Notes: generated by a model not told the origin, from the letters alone. A stretch of 64,000 bases of DNA from Opitutus sp. (GCA_024998815.1 JACEUQ010000002.1:820501-884500), one strand, 5' to 3'. Counted from the first letter of the stretch, positions 53,985 to 63,422 are shown. Numbers and translations are program-made.

Positions 53985-55446
53985 TGGGTATAGGGGCTTA
54001 AATCCGGGGGACACAGTTCGAGTTCCAACGCGGCCAACGCGTCGGCGCGGGTGAGGTGGATCGGCCCGGCTTGCGGCAAGGCCCGCGCGCGTTGTTCGAG
54101 CAAGTTGAGGATGTAATCGCTGGAGTAGGCGCCGAGTTCATGGGCGCTTTCGATCGCCCGGCCGACTGCCTCCGTTCCATACAGGGCCACCAAACCCACG
54201 ATAGTCGCCACGTGATGGCCCGCGTTGAGCCGGCGCTCCTCCAGCCCGCGTTGGTAGGCGGGCGCCGCCGGGCTCAGTTCCAAAAACCGTAGCCGCAGGC
54301 GCTGCCGCGCCCCCTGCCGTTTGCGCTCCTCGAGTTCGCGCACATGCTCGGGGTTTTCCACATCGGCGCGGCGGGCAAAACTGCGGGCGTGCTCGGCCAC
54401 CAGGGTGCGTTCCGCAAAAAACCTCACCTGCGCCCCCTCGATCTGCGCGGTGAGTAGCGCCCCGGCAAACTTCGTGGGCACCGAGTAGCGGTTCGTTTCG
54501 ATACTCACCCGGCACCGCCGCGACGCCCGCACGCTTAAGGTGCGCACCGCCGGACTGGCCACCGGGTTAAGCGGCAGGAGCGCAGCGCGCTCCTCGGGCA
54601 GCCGGTCCACCGGCCGGCCCTGGGTTTCAGCGTGCACGCGCACGTTGGCCACCGTTTCCAGCCACAAGCTGGCGGCCGGCCCCAGCTCGGTAAACCCGTT
54701 CATCTGCCGCCCGCCAAGGAAGCTTTTTTCACGTAACCCACCGCGTTTTCCACCATGCCCTTGGACTGCGGATGCCCCGGCCCGCACGCTTTTATCGTAA
54801 ACCCGTAGTGCCGGGCAAAGTCCAGGTACTGGGCGTTGTACACCGGGTCGGTCCCGGGCACATGCGAGAGGACGGCCGTCTTGCAGTTGTCCACCATCAC
54901 CTCGCGCGGCACCCCGCCGAGTTTTTCAAAGGCGCGCCGGTGACAGCCCAGCCACCACTCCTGGCCCTGCCCGAGGGTAAATTCCACATGCAGGAACCGG
55001 CTGTACCCCAAAACCATGACGAAAAAACTTAAAGCCCGCCGGGTGCCGTCCACCTCCACCGCGCCAAAACTGCCCCAGTCCACCTGCGCGGTCTGGCCGG
55101 GGGCAAACTTGAGGGTAAGAAACGCCTCCAGGTTCCTCGGCCGCACCCGCCGCACGTAGTCTTTCAAAATTGAATACCCGCCCGTGTACCCCCGCTCGCG
55201 CACCTTTTGCCAGAGCTGCATGGCGGTGAACGGATGGGCCTCCAGCCAGCGCGCGATCGCCGGCTTGTGCACGTCGAGCTTGCTTGGCCTAGGCACCTGC
55301 GCGGCCTGGCTGCGCACGTACTTTTCCTGCGCCTGCCAGCGCCTCACCGTCTGCACGTGCAACTGGAGCGAGCGGGCGATTTGCGGCGCACTGTGACCGG
55401 CCGCCTCCGCCTGTTTTATCCGGCAATACAGTTCGTAATCGATCAC
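53981..55446 (-). pseudogene. istA: IS21 transposase IstA, frameshifted in a poly-A run
   Basis: Two frames together give a full IstA of about 488 residues. The first (from 55446) has the helix-turn-helix AGHSAPQIARSLQLHVQTVR, the rve core start QTAQVDWGSFGAVEVDG, VMVDNCKTAVLSH and GHPQSKGMVENAVGYVKK. The second (to 53981) resumes with SFLGGRQMNGFTELG and holds the C-terminal beta-barrel (RVSIETNRYSVPTKFAG). The break is at six A residues (54724-54729 on the complement); seven would restore the frame. A simple deletion is the likeliest cause. Confidence 0.88.
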
Positions 55447-55802
55447 GCGCCCACCTCCCGGCTCGGCGGCGGCGTTGCCGCCAGCGTGTGCGTTGGCCTG
55501 CCCCGGTCCAAGGAGAGCACCTGGTAAAGTGGCGCGGCGTAGGCGATCACCCCGGCCTCGATTAACTGCCGACGCGCCTCGACCAGGCCGTCCTCGCTGA
55601 GCGTGAGCAGCCGGGCCAGGGTGCGCGTGGCGTAGTAACTCAGCCCGTCGGCGTCACCCACGGTTACCAGGACCAGATAAAGTCCCCAGGCGGGGGCACT
55701 GGCCCGCCCCAGGTAATTGCCCCGCACCAGCCGGTGGTCCAGCCAGCTAAACTGGGCCGGCGTGCGCCGGAGTTGTTCGCGATCGATCGGTTGTTTTTGC
55801 AT
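55443..55802 (-). CDS. small IS21-associated ORF of unknown function (119 aa)
   Basis: A 119-aa protein (begins MQKQPIDREQLRRTPAQFSW) with a winged-helix look: LSYYATRTLARLLTLSEDGL followed by VEARRQLIEAGVIAYAAPLY reads like a replication- or regulator-type HTH. I do not recognise a named family. The stop overlaps the istA start (ATGA), and its own start lies inside the preceding ORF, so it is translated as part of the element. It may regulate transposition. Confidence 0.65.
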   Translation of the reverse strand: MQKQPIDREQLRRTPAQFSWLDHRLVRGNYLGRASAPAWGLYLVLVTVGDADGLSYYATRTLARLLTLSEDGLVEARRQLIEAGVIAYAAPLYQVLSLDRGRPTHTLAATPPPSREVGA

Positions 55803-56304
55803 AATCGGGCGGCTGGACGTCGATGCCCAGGATCACCCGCCCCCGGGATTGCAGGTGTCGCAGCATGGGTTCGAGGTCCTCTTGTAACGTCACTCCGGCG
55901 AACTGCGCGATAAGCCCCACGAGCACAGGGTTTTGCGACTCCCATCTGTCTTGTAACGCCGCGCAGGGATTCGGTAACGCCACCTCGGCGACCGGCTCGG
56001 CTTTAGGCTGGTGCACAACGGATTGCGTAGTTGGGATGTCTTGTAACGCCACCCGCCGTCGCGGCCCCCTCCGCCGTGAGTACCCCGGATTGGCCTTCCG
56101 CCACTCCTGCACCCGTTGGACATTTTCTGGGCCTTTCCAGTGGTCGAGGTTCTCCGGCTTCGCCAACCATTTGGCCTGACTGGCCGCCCGGCTCGCCCGT
56201 CGGCATCCCGGCTTCCCGCAGTAGCGCTGACGCTCGCGGTTATGCGCGTCGGGCAGAAAGAAATCGGCACAGTGCAAACACTTGCGTGAACCGGTTGGAT
56301 GCAT
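55747..56304 (-). CDS. zinc-ribbon-like IS21-associated protein (185 aa)
   Basis: A 185-aa protein. The N-terminus carries paired Cys motifs, KCLHCADFFLPDAHNRERQR then YCGKPGCRRASRAASQAKWL, forming a probable zinc-binding knuckle like those of small DNA-binding proteins. KPENLDHWKGPENVQRVQEW and KANPGYSRRRGPRRR follow, and the C-terminal half is low in recognisable motifs. It is the first gene of the IS21 transcript and overlaps the next by 56 bp. Function unknown; a DNA- or RNA-binding accessory role in the element is plausible. Confidence 0.65.
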   Translation of the reverse strand: MHPTGSRKCLHCADFFLPDAHNRERQRYCGKPGCRRASRAASQAKWLAKPENLDHWKGPENVQRVQEWRKANPGYSRRRGPRRRVALQDIPTTQSVVHQPKAEPVAEVALPNPCAALQDRWESQNPVLVGLIAQFAGVTLQEDLEPMLRHLQSRGRVILGIDVQPPDYAKTTDRSRTTPAHAGPV

Positions 56305-56699
56305 CGCTGTGCATCCGCCAAGCGTCCCGCCGGTTCAATCTCCACCCATTCGCACCCCTCATATCCCCAGCCGGACAGGGAAGAAAACCCACCCACGGAA
56401 GAAGAGTATTACTCTTTTTAAGGGGAAGAAGATCCACCGAAGAAGAAGTGCATTCCTAACCGCCAGAAATAGACGCTTTCCCGCTCGCCGCTCACACTCA
56501 ATCTCGATTGCCATATCAAATGCCTCTGAATCAAACAGTTGTGGGGCAATGTCACCCCTTGTGCGGAGTATGTAGCCGTCAATTTTTATGTAGCTAGAGC
56601 CTGTCCCGAAAGCATAAAAACCTAGCAGTGAACTATTAGCATAAGTTTAATGATGCCTAAAGAGGGGTAATTCCCTGGTTTTGGTCAAAAAAAAGCCGC

Positions 56700-56713
56700 T
56701 ATAATCGGCCATG
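56700..56713 (+). promoter_or_regulatory. -10 hexamer directly before the transposase ATG (copy B)
   Basis: A consensus TATAAT (56700-56705) ends five bases before the ATG at 56711. Transcription from it would start at or within a few bases of the start codon, giving an essentially leaderless mRNA with no room for a ribosome-binding site. The same arrangement is present in copy A near 28150. Confidence 0.55.
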
Positions 56714-58204
56714 AAGTCAAAACCCGTATCCGCCACCTCGGCCATTGCCCTGCAACGCTGGTTGCGTCCGGCGCTAACGCCAGTCGGTGCCAATAAAGAT
56801 TACGCCGAGTTTCGCCAGCAATTGGAAGGACTCGACGCGTTGTTGCGTGGCAGCCACTTGGAGACGATGGCGATGGACTTTGCCAAGGCGGGGGCAGGCC
56901 AAGCCAGTGTCGCACAACTACGCCAGCGTATGGAGTTTGCGCTCAAAGCGTTACGCTTTGAAGTGTTGCGGGTGCATTTGGGCAACATATCCTTTCGCGA
57001 GCTTTCCCGTAGCATTGCCTCAAGTGATTTACTGGCGGATTTTTGCGGTGTTCGCACGCTTGAGGGAATCAAGGGGGCGTCCAAAAGTGTGCTGGAGCGG
57101 GCCTCGAAGTTTTTCACCGCCGAACAGGTGCGCTGGATGGGGCAAGTGTTGGTGGAGATGTGCGGCGAGAAGGATCGCGCCACTGAACTCGGGTTGAGCG
57201 CGCCGCTGGACATGGATGTTTGCCTCATCGACGGCACGTGCTTGGAGACCAACATCCACTTCCCGGTGGACTGGGTGCTGTTGCGTGATGTGTCCAAGAC
57301 TTTGCTCAAGGCCATGATTTTAATCCGCCGCGCTGGACTGCTCCACCGTATGCCTGAAGAGCCGGAGTGCTTTGCCAAGCAGATGAACAAGTTGTGCATG
57401 TCAATGACCCACGCAGGCCGCCGCAACGACGCCAAGCGCGCGCGTAAACAGATCCTGCGCAAGATGAAGACGCTGTTACGCACGATCGGAGAACATGCCC
57501 GCCGCCACCGCGACCTGTTGGCGCAGAAGTATAGCCAAACCCATTACAGCCAACGCCAAACCAAGCGGATAACCACCCGCATCGACGCTATGCTCGGCCA
57601 ACTGCCCGCCGTCATCAAGCAGGCCCACGAGCGCATCATCGGCGGACGCCCGGTGCCCAACGACCAAAAGATCCTCAGCGTGCATGAACTTGATGTGAAC
57701 GTACTGGTTCGCGGCAAAGCAGGGAGCCAAGTCGAGTTTGGCAACTCGTTGCTGTTGAGCGAGGCGCTCTCCGGTTTAATCACCGACTGGCAACTCTACC
57801 AGGGCGCGGCTCCGGCAGAATGGTGCCAACTCGAGGAAAGCCTGGCGCGGCAGAACCGCTTTGACCTGAGTGCGCCGATTAGCGCGGTCGGCACCGACCG
57901 CGGCTTCGCCACCAAAAAAACTTCCGCAATGCTCAAGCAACAAGACGTTTACGATGCGGTATGCCCGCGTGATCCGCACGCGCTCAAGGAGCGTTTGAGC
58001 GAAAAACGCTTCGCCCAATTGCAGCGGCGCCGTTCGGCGACCGAAGCGCGCATTGCGATCCTCAAACAACGCCTCGGCGGACGCTTGCGCTGTAAAGGGT
58101 TTGCCAACCGCTACCGTTCGGTGGGTTGGAGTGTACTCGGTCACAACCTCTGGCTGGTGTCACGAATCCTTGCCGAGGAAATAACACTTCCGCTGGCCGC
58201 TTAA
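56711..58204 (+). CDS. DDE transposase (497 aa), ISNCY-like, copy B
   Basis: Identical to the 497-aa transposase at 26655-28148, with candidate catalytic residues in MDVCLIDGTCLETNI, SAVGTDRGFATKKTS and RRSATEARIAILKQ. The reading frame is intact. Copy identity indicates recent spread within this chromosome. Confidence 0.85.
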   Translation: MKSKPVSATSAIALQRWLRPALTPVGANKDYAEFRQQLEGLDALLRGSHLETMAMDFAKAGAGQASVAQLRQRMEFALKALRFEVLRVHLGNISFRELSRSIASSDLLADFCGVRTLEGIKGASKSVLERASKFFTAEQVRWMGQVLVEMCGEKDRATELGLSAPLDMDVCLIDGTCLETNIHFPVDWVLLRDVSKTLLKAMILIRRAGLLHRMPEEPECFAKQMNKLCMSMTHAGRRNDAKRARKQILRKMKTLLRTIGEHARRHRDLLAQKYSQTHYSQRQTKRITTRIDAMLGQLPAVIKQAHERIIGGRPVPNDQKILSVHELDVNVLVRGKAGSQVEFGNSLLLSEALSGLITDWQLYQGAAPAEWCQLEESLARQNRFDLSAPISAVGTDRGFATKKTSAMLKQQDVYDAVCPRDPHALKERLSEKRFAQLQRRRSATEARIAILKQRLGGRLRCKGFANRYRSVGWSVLGHNLWLVSRILAEEITLPLAA

Positions 58205-58403
58205 TTCAATTTTCCGGCAAAAATGTGAATAACCCTGGGGCTCGCCCCGGCTTTGCCGTACCTTACTACCGCGCTTGGGGGCGGGAAAAATCGATTCGGG
58301 CCGCCGTTTAACGTCGCTGGGGTGATTCGTGCCACCTCGTTCGCCCGCAATCCCAATGGACCTCTGCGCACTTTTTAAAAATCCGGAAATTTGGGACAGG
58401 CTC

Positions 58404-58911
58404 TACATAAGTAGTTCAATACGAGTAATCCAGGCACCCAGCTAGGGCAGCAGATTAGGGATCAGCGAAAACGGTGTCCTGCCATCCTTTCCCTCCATCA
58501 AACCGTTCGAGTGTTATTCTCGCACACGGCTGCTCCTTTTTTTGGATTGGTTTCAGTGCAGTTCATGACGTCCAAGCCCTCCCCGTAAGCGGTCCGTGCC
58601 ATAGCGTGTATTGTCCATGCAGGGGCTCATCGGCGAAGAACTCAACAACCTGTGAGTGCGACACGCTACTTTGCCAAAGCAAGCTCGTCAGACCGAAGCG
58701 GCTTACCGCACTGCGAAAAGCGATCTTGGGCTGCCGCCCGATTCATCACGACATAGAAGACCGAGGGCAGGCTGAATAACCTGATGCGTTACCTCGCCCT
58801 GACTGATACGCGTGCCAAAAAACTGAGCCATCGTAACACGCACCATTGATAATCAATGACGTTAGTGGGACGGAATTGTGGCTCGGCCCTGCCCCGGCGC
58901 GCGTCGCCGTC
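58404..58911. other. gene-free stretch between IS copy B and ftsZ
   Basis: No convincing gene is seen in these 508 bp; the longest frame (58474-58779, plus) is Cys- and Ser-rich and does not look like a real protein. A short palindrome ATTGATAATCAAT lies near 58845. No clear terminator hairpin with a T run follows ftsZ. This may be the remains of the sequence in which copy B and the IS21 inserted. Confidence 0.45.
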
Positions 58912-60237
58912 TCACGATCCTAGGCGGATGCCCTTGCGTAAATACGTCGGTACATCGAGGTCCTGGCCCTCGAAGAGATTACGATCCGTTTTGTCAAAGT
59001 GCCCACGGCTTTCGACCTCGCTAAACGTGAAAACCGATTGAGCGACCGACGCCGGTGGAACTGCCGCCGGACCTTTGACAACTTCGCCAACAGGAACGGG
59101 CGCGACTGTCGTTGGCGACGGGGCAGCCGTATCGACCGTGGGATCCGTTTCCAGCGCGAGCTCATTGGTCGGCCGGGGCGCAGCAGGACTGCTGACACGC
59201 GGGGCACGGGCCACGGAAGTGGTGCGGCGCACCCCGCCAGAACGGCCACCGATATCACTCGTTCCCAACACAACAATCTCAAGCTTCCCCTGCATGTCTT
59301 CATCGATAACGGCGCCCATGATGACATGGGCGTCACGACCGAACTCCTCGGTCACCGCAGTCATAATCTCGTTCACCTTGGGCAATGTGAGATCGGTTCC
59401 ACCCACGATGTTAACGAGAAGCCGGTCTGCCTTGCGGGCAAACTCAGGGGTGGCGCGCAAGGGACACGACTTCACGGCCTCAATTGCTTGGGAAACCGCG
59501 TTCTCGCCTGTGCCGGCACCGAGGCCAAAAAGAGTTTTCCCGCCCCGTGTGTGGAAGGCCTGGCGGAGGGTGGCAAAATCCAGGTTGATCAGCCCGGTGA
59601 GGAAGAGCATCGACCAAATCGATTTAACGCCGCGCCCGATCCACTCATCGGCGCGCGCAAAGGAGTCCAGTGCGGTTTCACCATCCACAGCCTGCTGAAG
59701 AAGGATGTCATTGGGCAGCGGGATAACGGCATCACACACCTTGCGAAGAGCGGCTAAACCTTCTTCGGCCTGCTTGGCGCGACGGCCGCCCTCGAAAGTG
59801 AAGGGCAAGGTCACAAAGGCGATGACCAGCGCACCGGACTCGGCGGCAATTTCGGCAACCGTTGGAGCCGCACCGCTCCCCGTGCCACCGCCCATTCCAG
59901 CGACCAGAAAAACCACGTCACAACCCTTAACGACCGCCGTGATCTTTTCGCGGTCTGCCTCTGCCGCATCATGGCCAAGATCAGGGTCGCCACCGGCCCC
60001 CAAACCGCGGGTCACCGTCGAACCGATAAAAATCTTATCCTGCACCGGGGAGTTGGATAACGCCTGATGGTCGGTGTTGATCACCGCCATCTGGAGCCGG
60101 TCGAGATTCTCCATCTTGAGGCGGTCCACGGCATTGGATCCAGCACCACCAACACCAATCACTTTAATCGCAATCGTACGATCGGTGAGGATACCGTGAG
60201 CAAGGGGAAGTTCGGAAGGAGTCATGGCTTGGTCCAC
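58912..60237 (-). CDS. ftsZ: cell division protein FtsZ
   Basis: A 441-aa tubulin-like GTPase that forms the cytokinetic ring. The GTP-binding domain has IKVIGVGGAGSNAVDRL, INTDHQAL, the tubulin signature GMGGGTGSGAAPTVAEIA, and FVTLPFTFEGGRRAKQAEEG. The C-terminal domain follows, then a Pro/Ala/Thr linker of about 90 residues and the conserved C-terminal peptide DLDVPTYLRKGIRL that binds FtsA. The T7 synergy loop reads GLINLDFATLRQAF: the first Asp is kept, but the position of the catalytic second Asp (NxDFAD in most bacteria) is Thr223. It is last in the murB-ddl-ftsQ-ftsA-ftsZ order, 9 bp after ftsA. A second possible start is four codons in. Confidence 0.96.
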   Translation of the reverse strand: MDQAMTPSELPLAHGILTDRTIAIKVIGVGGAGSNAVDRLKMENLDRLQMAVINTDHQALSNSPVQDKIFIGSTVTRGLGAGGDPDLGHDAAEADREKITAVVKGCDVVFLVAGMGGGTGSGAAPTVAEIAAESGALVIAFVTLPFTFEGGRRAKQAEEGLAALRKVCDAVIPLPNDILLQQAVDGETALDSFARADEWIGRGVKSIWSMLFLTGLINLDFATLRQAFHTRGGKTLFGLGAGTGENAVSQAIEAVKSCPLRATPEFARKADRLLVNIVGGTDLTLPKVNEIMTAVTEEFGRDAHVIMGAVIDEDMQGKLEIVVLGTSDIGGRSGGVRRTTSVARAPRVSSPAAPRPTNELALETDPTVDTAAPSPTTVAPVPVGEVVKGPAAVPPASVAQSVFTFSEVESRGHFDKTDRNLFEGQDLDVPTYLRKGIRLGS

Positions 60238-60246
60238 AGCGAAGGT

Positions 60247-61455
60247 TTAAGCGGAAGCGAACAGTTTTTGCACCCAACCCGGAGTCCGGGAACGACGGCG
60301 AGGAGCGGACAATTCGGTGCGAGAACCGATTCCGTAGTGCAAAAGTCCCAACACGCTGGTGAAGGATGGATCGCGAAGATTTTCGGTCACCCAACTCGGC
60401 GCCTCGCCCAACCGGACTTGAACACCAAAGACGCGCGCCGCCGCCTCATCCAGCCCGGGTAAGTTGGCCGTACCACCGGTGAGGATGATCCCTGCGGCAG
60501 TCTTCTCTGGGGAAAAGGCCGGCCCGAGTTTCTTGCGCACCACCTCAAAAAGTTCGGTCGTGCGAGCCGCCGTGATCTGCTCGATTGAGTGCCGAGAAAA
60601 CTGGCGATCGCCGATGGCGAAATCGCCATTGAGCCAGACCTTCTCGGTGCGATCCTTGTTGGTCACCGTGCCCCGGCCAAAACGCAGTTTAAGCTTTTCG
60701 GCTTGGCCATCGGTGACACGCAGCCCGAGGCTCAGATCGTTGGTCAAATGACTGCCGGCAACCGGAACCACACCGGTGATCTGGGCGCAGCCGTCGCGGT
60801 AGAGCACAAAATCCGTGGTGCCTGCACCGACATCGATCACCAATACGCCGTTCTGCTTTTCCTCGGCCGTTGCGAGCATGGCCCCCGATGCCAAGCTGGA
60901 GAGAATCAACTCGGCGACGCGGACGTTGAAGCCGCGAATGACATGGAGCTGGGCGGCGATCATGCTCTCAACGCCGTGCACGGTCCAATAACCCGCCTCA
61001 AGACGCTGGCCAACCAAGTGCTCGGGGTCGGGGACATTGCGACCATCCAAGCGGAACGGACGGCGCAGGTGGTGAACAACCAAACGGCCATCGGGTAGTT
61101 TTTTCGCCTTCGCCAGACGGCAAACCGTATCGATGTCGGGGGCGCTTACGAGATTGTCCGCGGAGGAGACGTTCACCGAGGCTTCGTTGTAAAAGCCCTC
61201 GAGGTGGCCGCCGGTCTGAGCGAGATATACCTCGTCGATGCGCGTGCCGGCCTTTTGCTCAGCAGCCATCAGTGCAGTGTGGGTGGCCTCGCTGGCCGCG
61301 CGGAAATCCACCACCGCGCCCTTGATCACCCCACGCGACTGACATTCACCGACACCAATGATGTGCAGGGAGCCTTGGGTAAGCTCACCGATAAGAACGC
61401 TGACTTTGGATGTGCCGATTTCCACGGCACCGATGAATTTGGTTCTAGAACTCAC
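60247..61455 (-). CDS. ftsA: cell division protein FtsA
   Basis: A 402-aa actin-like protein that anchors FtsZ filaments to the membrane. Visible are phosphate-1 motif FIGAVEIGTSKVSVLIGE, the 1C subdomain with VYLAQTGGHLEGF, phosphate-2 VLVIDVGAGTTDFVLYRDG, and the adenosine motif GIILTGGTANLPGLDEAA. The C-terminus, RSRTPGWVQKLFASA, is a typical amphipathic membrane-targeting helix. The GTG at 61455 was chosen as start because it gives the family-typical N-terminus and overlaps the ftsQ end by 11 bp; the frame is open further into ftsQ, but that stretch is shadow sequence. Confidence 0.94.
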   Translation of the reverse strand: MSSRTKFIGAVEIGTSKVSVLIGELTQGSLHIIGVGECQSRGVIKGAVVDFRAASEATHTALMAAEQKAGTRIDEVYLAQTGGHLEGFYNEASVNVSSADNLVSAPDIDTVCRLAKAKKLPDGRLVVHHLRRPFRLDGRNVPDPEHLVGQRLEAGYWTVHGVESMIAAQLHVIRGFNVRVAELILSSLASGAMLATAEEKQNGVLVIDVGAGTTDFVLYRDGCAQITGVVPVAGSHLTNDLSLGLRVTDGQAEKLKLRFGRGTVTNKDRTEKVWLNGDFAIGDRQFSRHSIEQITAARTTELFEVVRKKLGPAFSPEKTAAGIILTGGTANLPGLDEAAARVFGVQVRLGEAPSWVTENLRDPSFTSVLGLLHYGIGSRTELSAPRRRSRTPGWVQKLFASA

Positions 61456-62470
61456 GTTTCGAAGGAGAAGAATTACGGGAAGGAGCGAAAAAAGAGGGAG
61501 TGCTGGTGGGCGCAGCGTTTCTAAAAAAGTTAAGACCCGAGCCCCGCTTCGGTTCATTCACGGGCGTGGGGGGTTCAAAGGAAATCGGCACCTGCTTGTC
61601 GCCGATGGAAAGGTTAACTGATTTGAGCTGCCCCGGTGCGTTCTGCCGGCGCGTCTCTGCGATGATATAATCAAGGCGAGCCAACTGCTTGTAAAAGCTG
61701 TCCTGCGATGAGCCAAACGTAATGGCCTCGACCTCGGCCGACTTGATCATGAGCGTGCGATCGAGCCCGAACCGCGCCAGTGAAACGACCTTGAATGAAC
61801 GGTACAACACGGGGGCCGAAACCTGCGCGGTGCCAAGCAAGTCGGCCACCACATCCATTCCCTCAATACGCGTAAAGCCCGCACCCTCGCGAACCAGCTT
61901 CACCCCGTCGATGAAGGGTAACGCATCAGTCATTTCCACATTATAACCGAAACCTGAATACACCGCTCCGTCTCGTGAGACGACAAAAACCACGGGGCTG
62001 GCGTCGCCAATCCGCGCCATGATACGCGCCACCGGGGTGCGCTCCTGCAGGGTCACCACTAGGATGTCGGGGAAGCGGCGCTCGATGACGGCTTTACTCA
62101 CCTGTCCACTCTCCTCCAGCCGCCCCTTGAGCTTGATCAAATCGAGCTCCATCAGGCTGGCCGACTTGGACAAATCCAACGTCCGCTGAACCCAGGTTTT
62201 ATCCAGCACACCGTCGGTGCGCACTGTGAAATCACGTACCGGAACGCCCTTGGTGGGCGAGGTGATACGCGCAGGATTGGTGTCCCACAAGTGAACGAGC
62301 TCGTAAACACCCCAAGCCGATGCGGCGACCAGCAGCAAGATACCCACGATGTTGCCGACACCCAGAACCAAACGCTTCTTGCCCTCCCTCCCCATCGTGC
62401 GCGGTTTCACCTGCTGGGGAATATCTCTCCAGCTGCGCGTGCTCACGTTGTGTGGATTGGACTCGCTCAT
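61445..62470 (-). CDS. ftsQ: cell division protein FtsQ
   Basis: A 341-aa divisome protein with a short cytoplasmic tail, one transmembrane helix (LVLGVGNIVGILLLVAASAWGVY, about residues 34-56) and a periplasmic POTRA domain (VRDFTVRTDGVLDKTWVQR, LKGRLEESGQVSKAVIERRF, DILVVTLQERTPVARI), followed by the FtsQ beta domain. The C-terminal 40 residues are Pro/Ser-rich and longer than in many homologues. It lies between ddl (1-bp gap) and ftsA (overlap), the standard dcw order. Confidence 0.92.
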   Translation of the reverse strand: MSESNPHNVSTRSWRDIPQQVKPRTMGREGKKRLVLGVGNIVGILLLVAASAWGVYELVHLWDTNPARITSPTKGVPVRDFTVRTDGVLDKTWVQRTLDLSKSASLMELDLIKLKGRLEESGQVSKAVIERRFPDILVVTLQERTPVARIMARIGDASPVVFVVSRDGAVYSGFGYNVEMTDALPFIDGVKLVREGAGFTRIEGMDVVADLLGTAQVSAPVLYRSFKVVSLARFGLDRTLMIKSAEVEAITFGSSQDSFYKQLARLDYIIAETRRQNAPGQLKSVNLSIGDKQVPISFEPPTPVNEPKRGSGLNFFRNAAPTSTPSFFAPSRNSSPSKREF

Positions 62471-62471
62471 C

Positions 62472-63422
62472 TCAAATAGGGTCGGCTGCTGCCCTTAAAC
62501 GAAAACGCTGCACCGCCGGATTCACCAACTCGCGGACCAACTCGGTAAAATCCAGCCCGACACAGCGTGCGCTCATGGGCAAAAGACTGGTTTCTTTCAT
62601 GCCCGGGAGCGTGTTGATTTCCAGTAAATAAAGGGGGTTATTCACATTTTGCTCACACAGGATGAAATCGACCCGGGCGTAATCCCGGCAACCGCAGGCG
62701 GCATAGGCGATTTCGGCGGCTTTTTGAGCGGCCAACGCGAGCTCTTCGCTGAGCGGTGCAGGCGCAAAGTACTGGGTCGCCCCTTTCGTGTATTTACTCG
62801 CGAAATCATAAACTCCGGATTTCGGCTTAATTTCCACCACGCCCATAGCCTTTCCCTGCACCACGCCGACGGACAGCTCACGCCCCACAAGACGTTGTTC
62901 AATCAGCCAGTTACCATCAGTTATTGCAGCGAGCGCCTGCGCCAAAATCGCCCGATCGGTGGCAATGGTTAACCCCACGCTGCTGCCCTGGTCATTGGGC
63001 TTAACAACCACTTGAACGCCAAGGGCGGCGATCACCTCGTCCGCCGTGGGCTTTTGCGCGGCGGCGAAGCTCAGCCCGGCCGCCACCGTGATACCGCACG
63101 CGGCGGATGCGGCTTTAGTCGCAGCCTTATCCATGGCGAGCGCACTGCCGGCCGCATCACAGCCCGCATAGGTCACTCCAGCGGCATCGAGCAAACGCTG
63201 CATGCCACCGTCCTCACCAAACGTTCCATGTAACGTCGAAAAAATCACATGCCGACTGGGGTCGAGGCCAGCCGGGATTTCATCGGCATCCACCGTGAAC
63301 AGGCGCGTGGGAAACACGCGGGCAAGCGCCAATGCGGAGGCTGCGCCCGAGCCGATTGAAACTTCACGCTCCGACGAAGTACCGCCACAAAGAACGGCGA
63401 TGATTGGGTCACAATTTTTCAT
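62472..63422 (-). CDS. ddl: D-alanine--D-alanine ligase
   Basis: A 316-aa ATP-grasp ligase joining two D-Ala for peptidoglycan precursors. Motifs are IAVLCGGTSSEREVSIGSG (substrate loop), FSTLHGTFGEDGGMQRLLD, VVVKPNDQGSSVGLTIATD (ATP-binding Lys and Gly-rich loop), DYARVDFILCE and LLEINTLPGMKETSLLP (Mg and substrate binding). MKNCDP at 63422 overlaps the murB stop as ATGA, so it was preferred to the ATG five codons upstream. Confidence 0.95.
   Translation of the reverse strand: MKNCDPIIAVLCGGTSSEREVSIGSGAASALALARVFPTRLFTVDADEIPAGLDPSRHVIFSTLHGTFGEDGGMQRLLDAAGVTYAGCDAAGSALAMDKAATKAASAACGITVAAGLSFAAAQKPTADEVIAALGVQVVVKPNDQGSSVGLTIATDRAILAQALAAITDGNWLIEQRLVGRELSVGVVQGKAMGVVEIKPKSGVYDFASKYTKGATQYFAPAPLSEELALAAQKAAEIAYAACGCRDYARVDFILCEQNVNNPLYLLEINTLPGMKETSLLPMSARCVGLDFTELVRELVNPAVQRFRLRAAADPI

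Larger units (their letters stand above)
53115..56496 (-). mobile_element. IS21-family element with two extra ORFs
   Basis: A 3382-bp element. The outer ends are inverted (TGTGAGCGGCG at 53115-53125 and its complement at 56486-56496), with a second shared block GTCTATTTCTGGCGGTTA further in, as in the multiple terminal repeats of IS21. On the minus strand it carries two small ORFs, then istA and istB. No matching target duplication was seen at the two edges. It interrupts the WYL regulator gene. Confidence 0.88.
56597..58403 (+). mobile_element. 1807-bp insertion sequence, copy B
   Basis: Same length, ends (GAGCCTGTCCC / GGGACAGGCTC) and transposase as copy A at 26456-28262, in the opposite orientation. 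Unlike copy A it has no direct target repeat: the left flank reads GTAGCTA and the right flank TACATAA. One flank may have been deleted or exchanged after insertion. It lies 100 bp beyond the IS21 right end. Confidence 0.9.

Noticed and set aside
58474-58779. 101-aa ORF between IS copy B and ftsZ
   Set aside because: Composition rich in Cys, Ser and His with no domain or upstream signals; it is probably chance.
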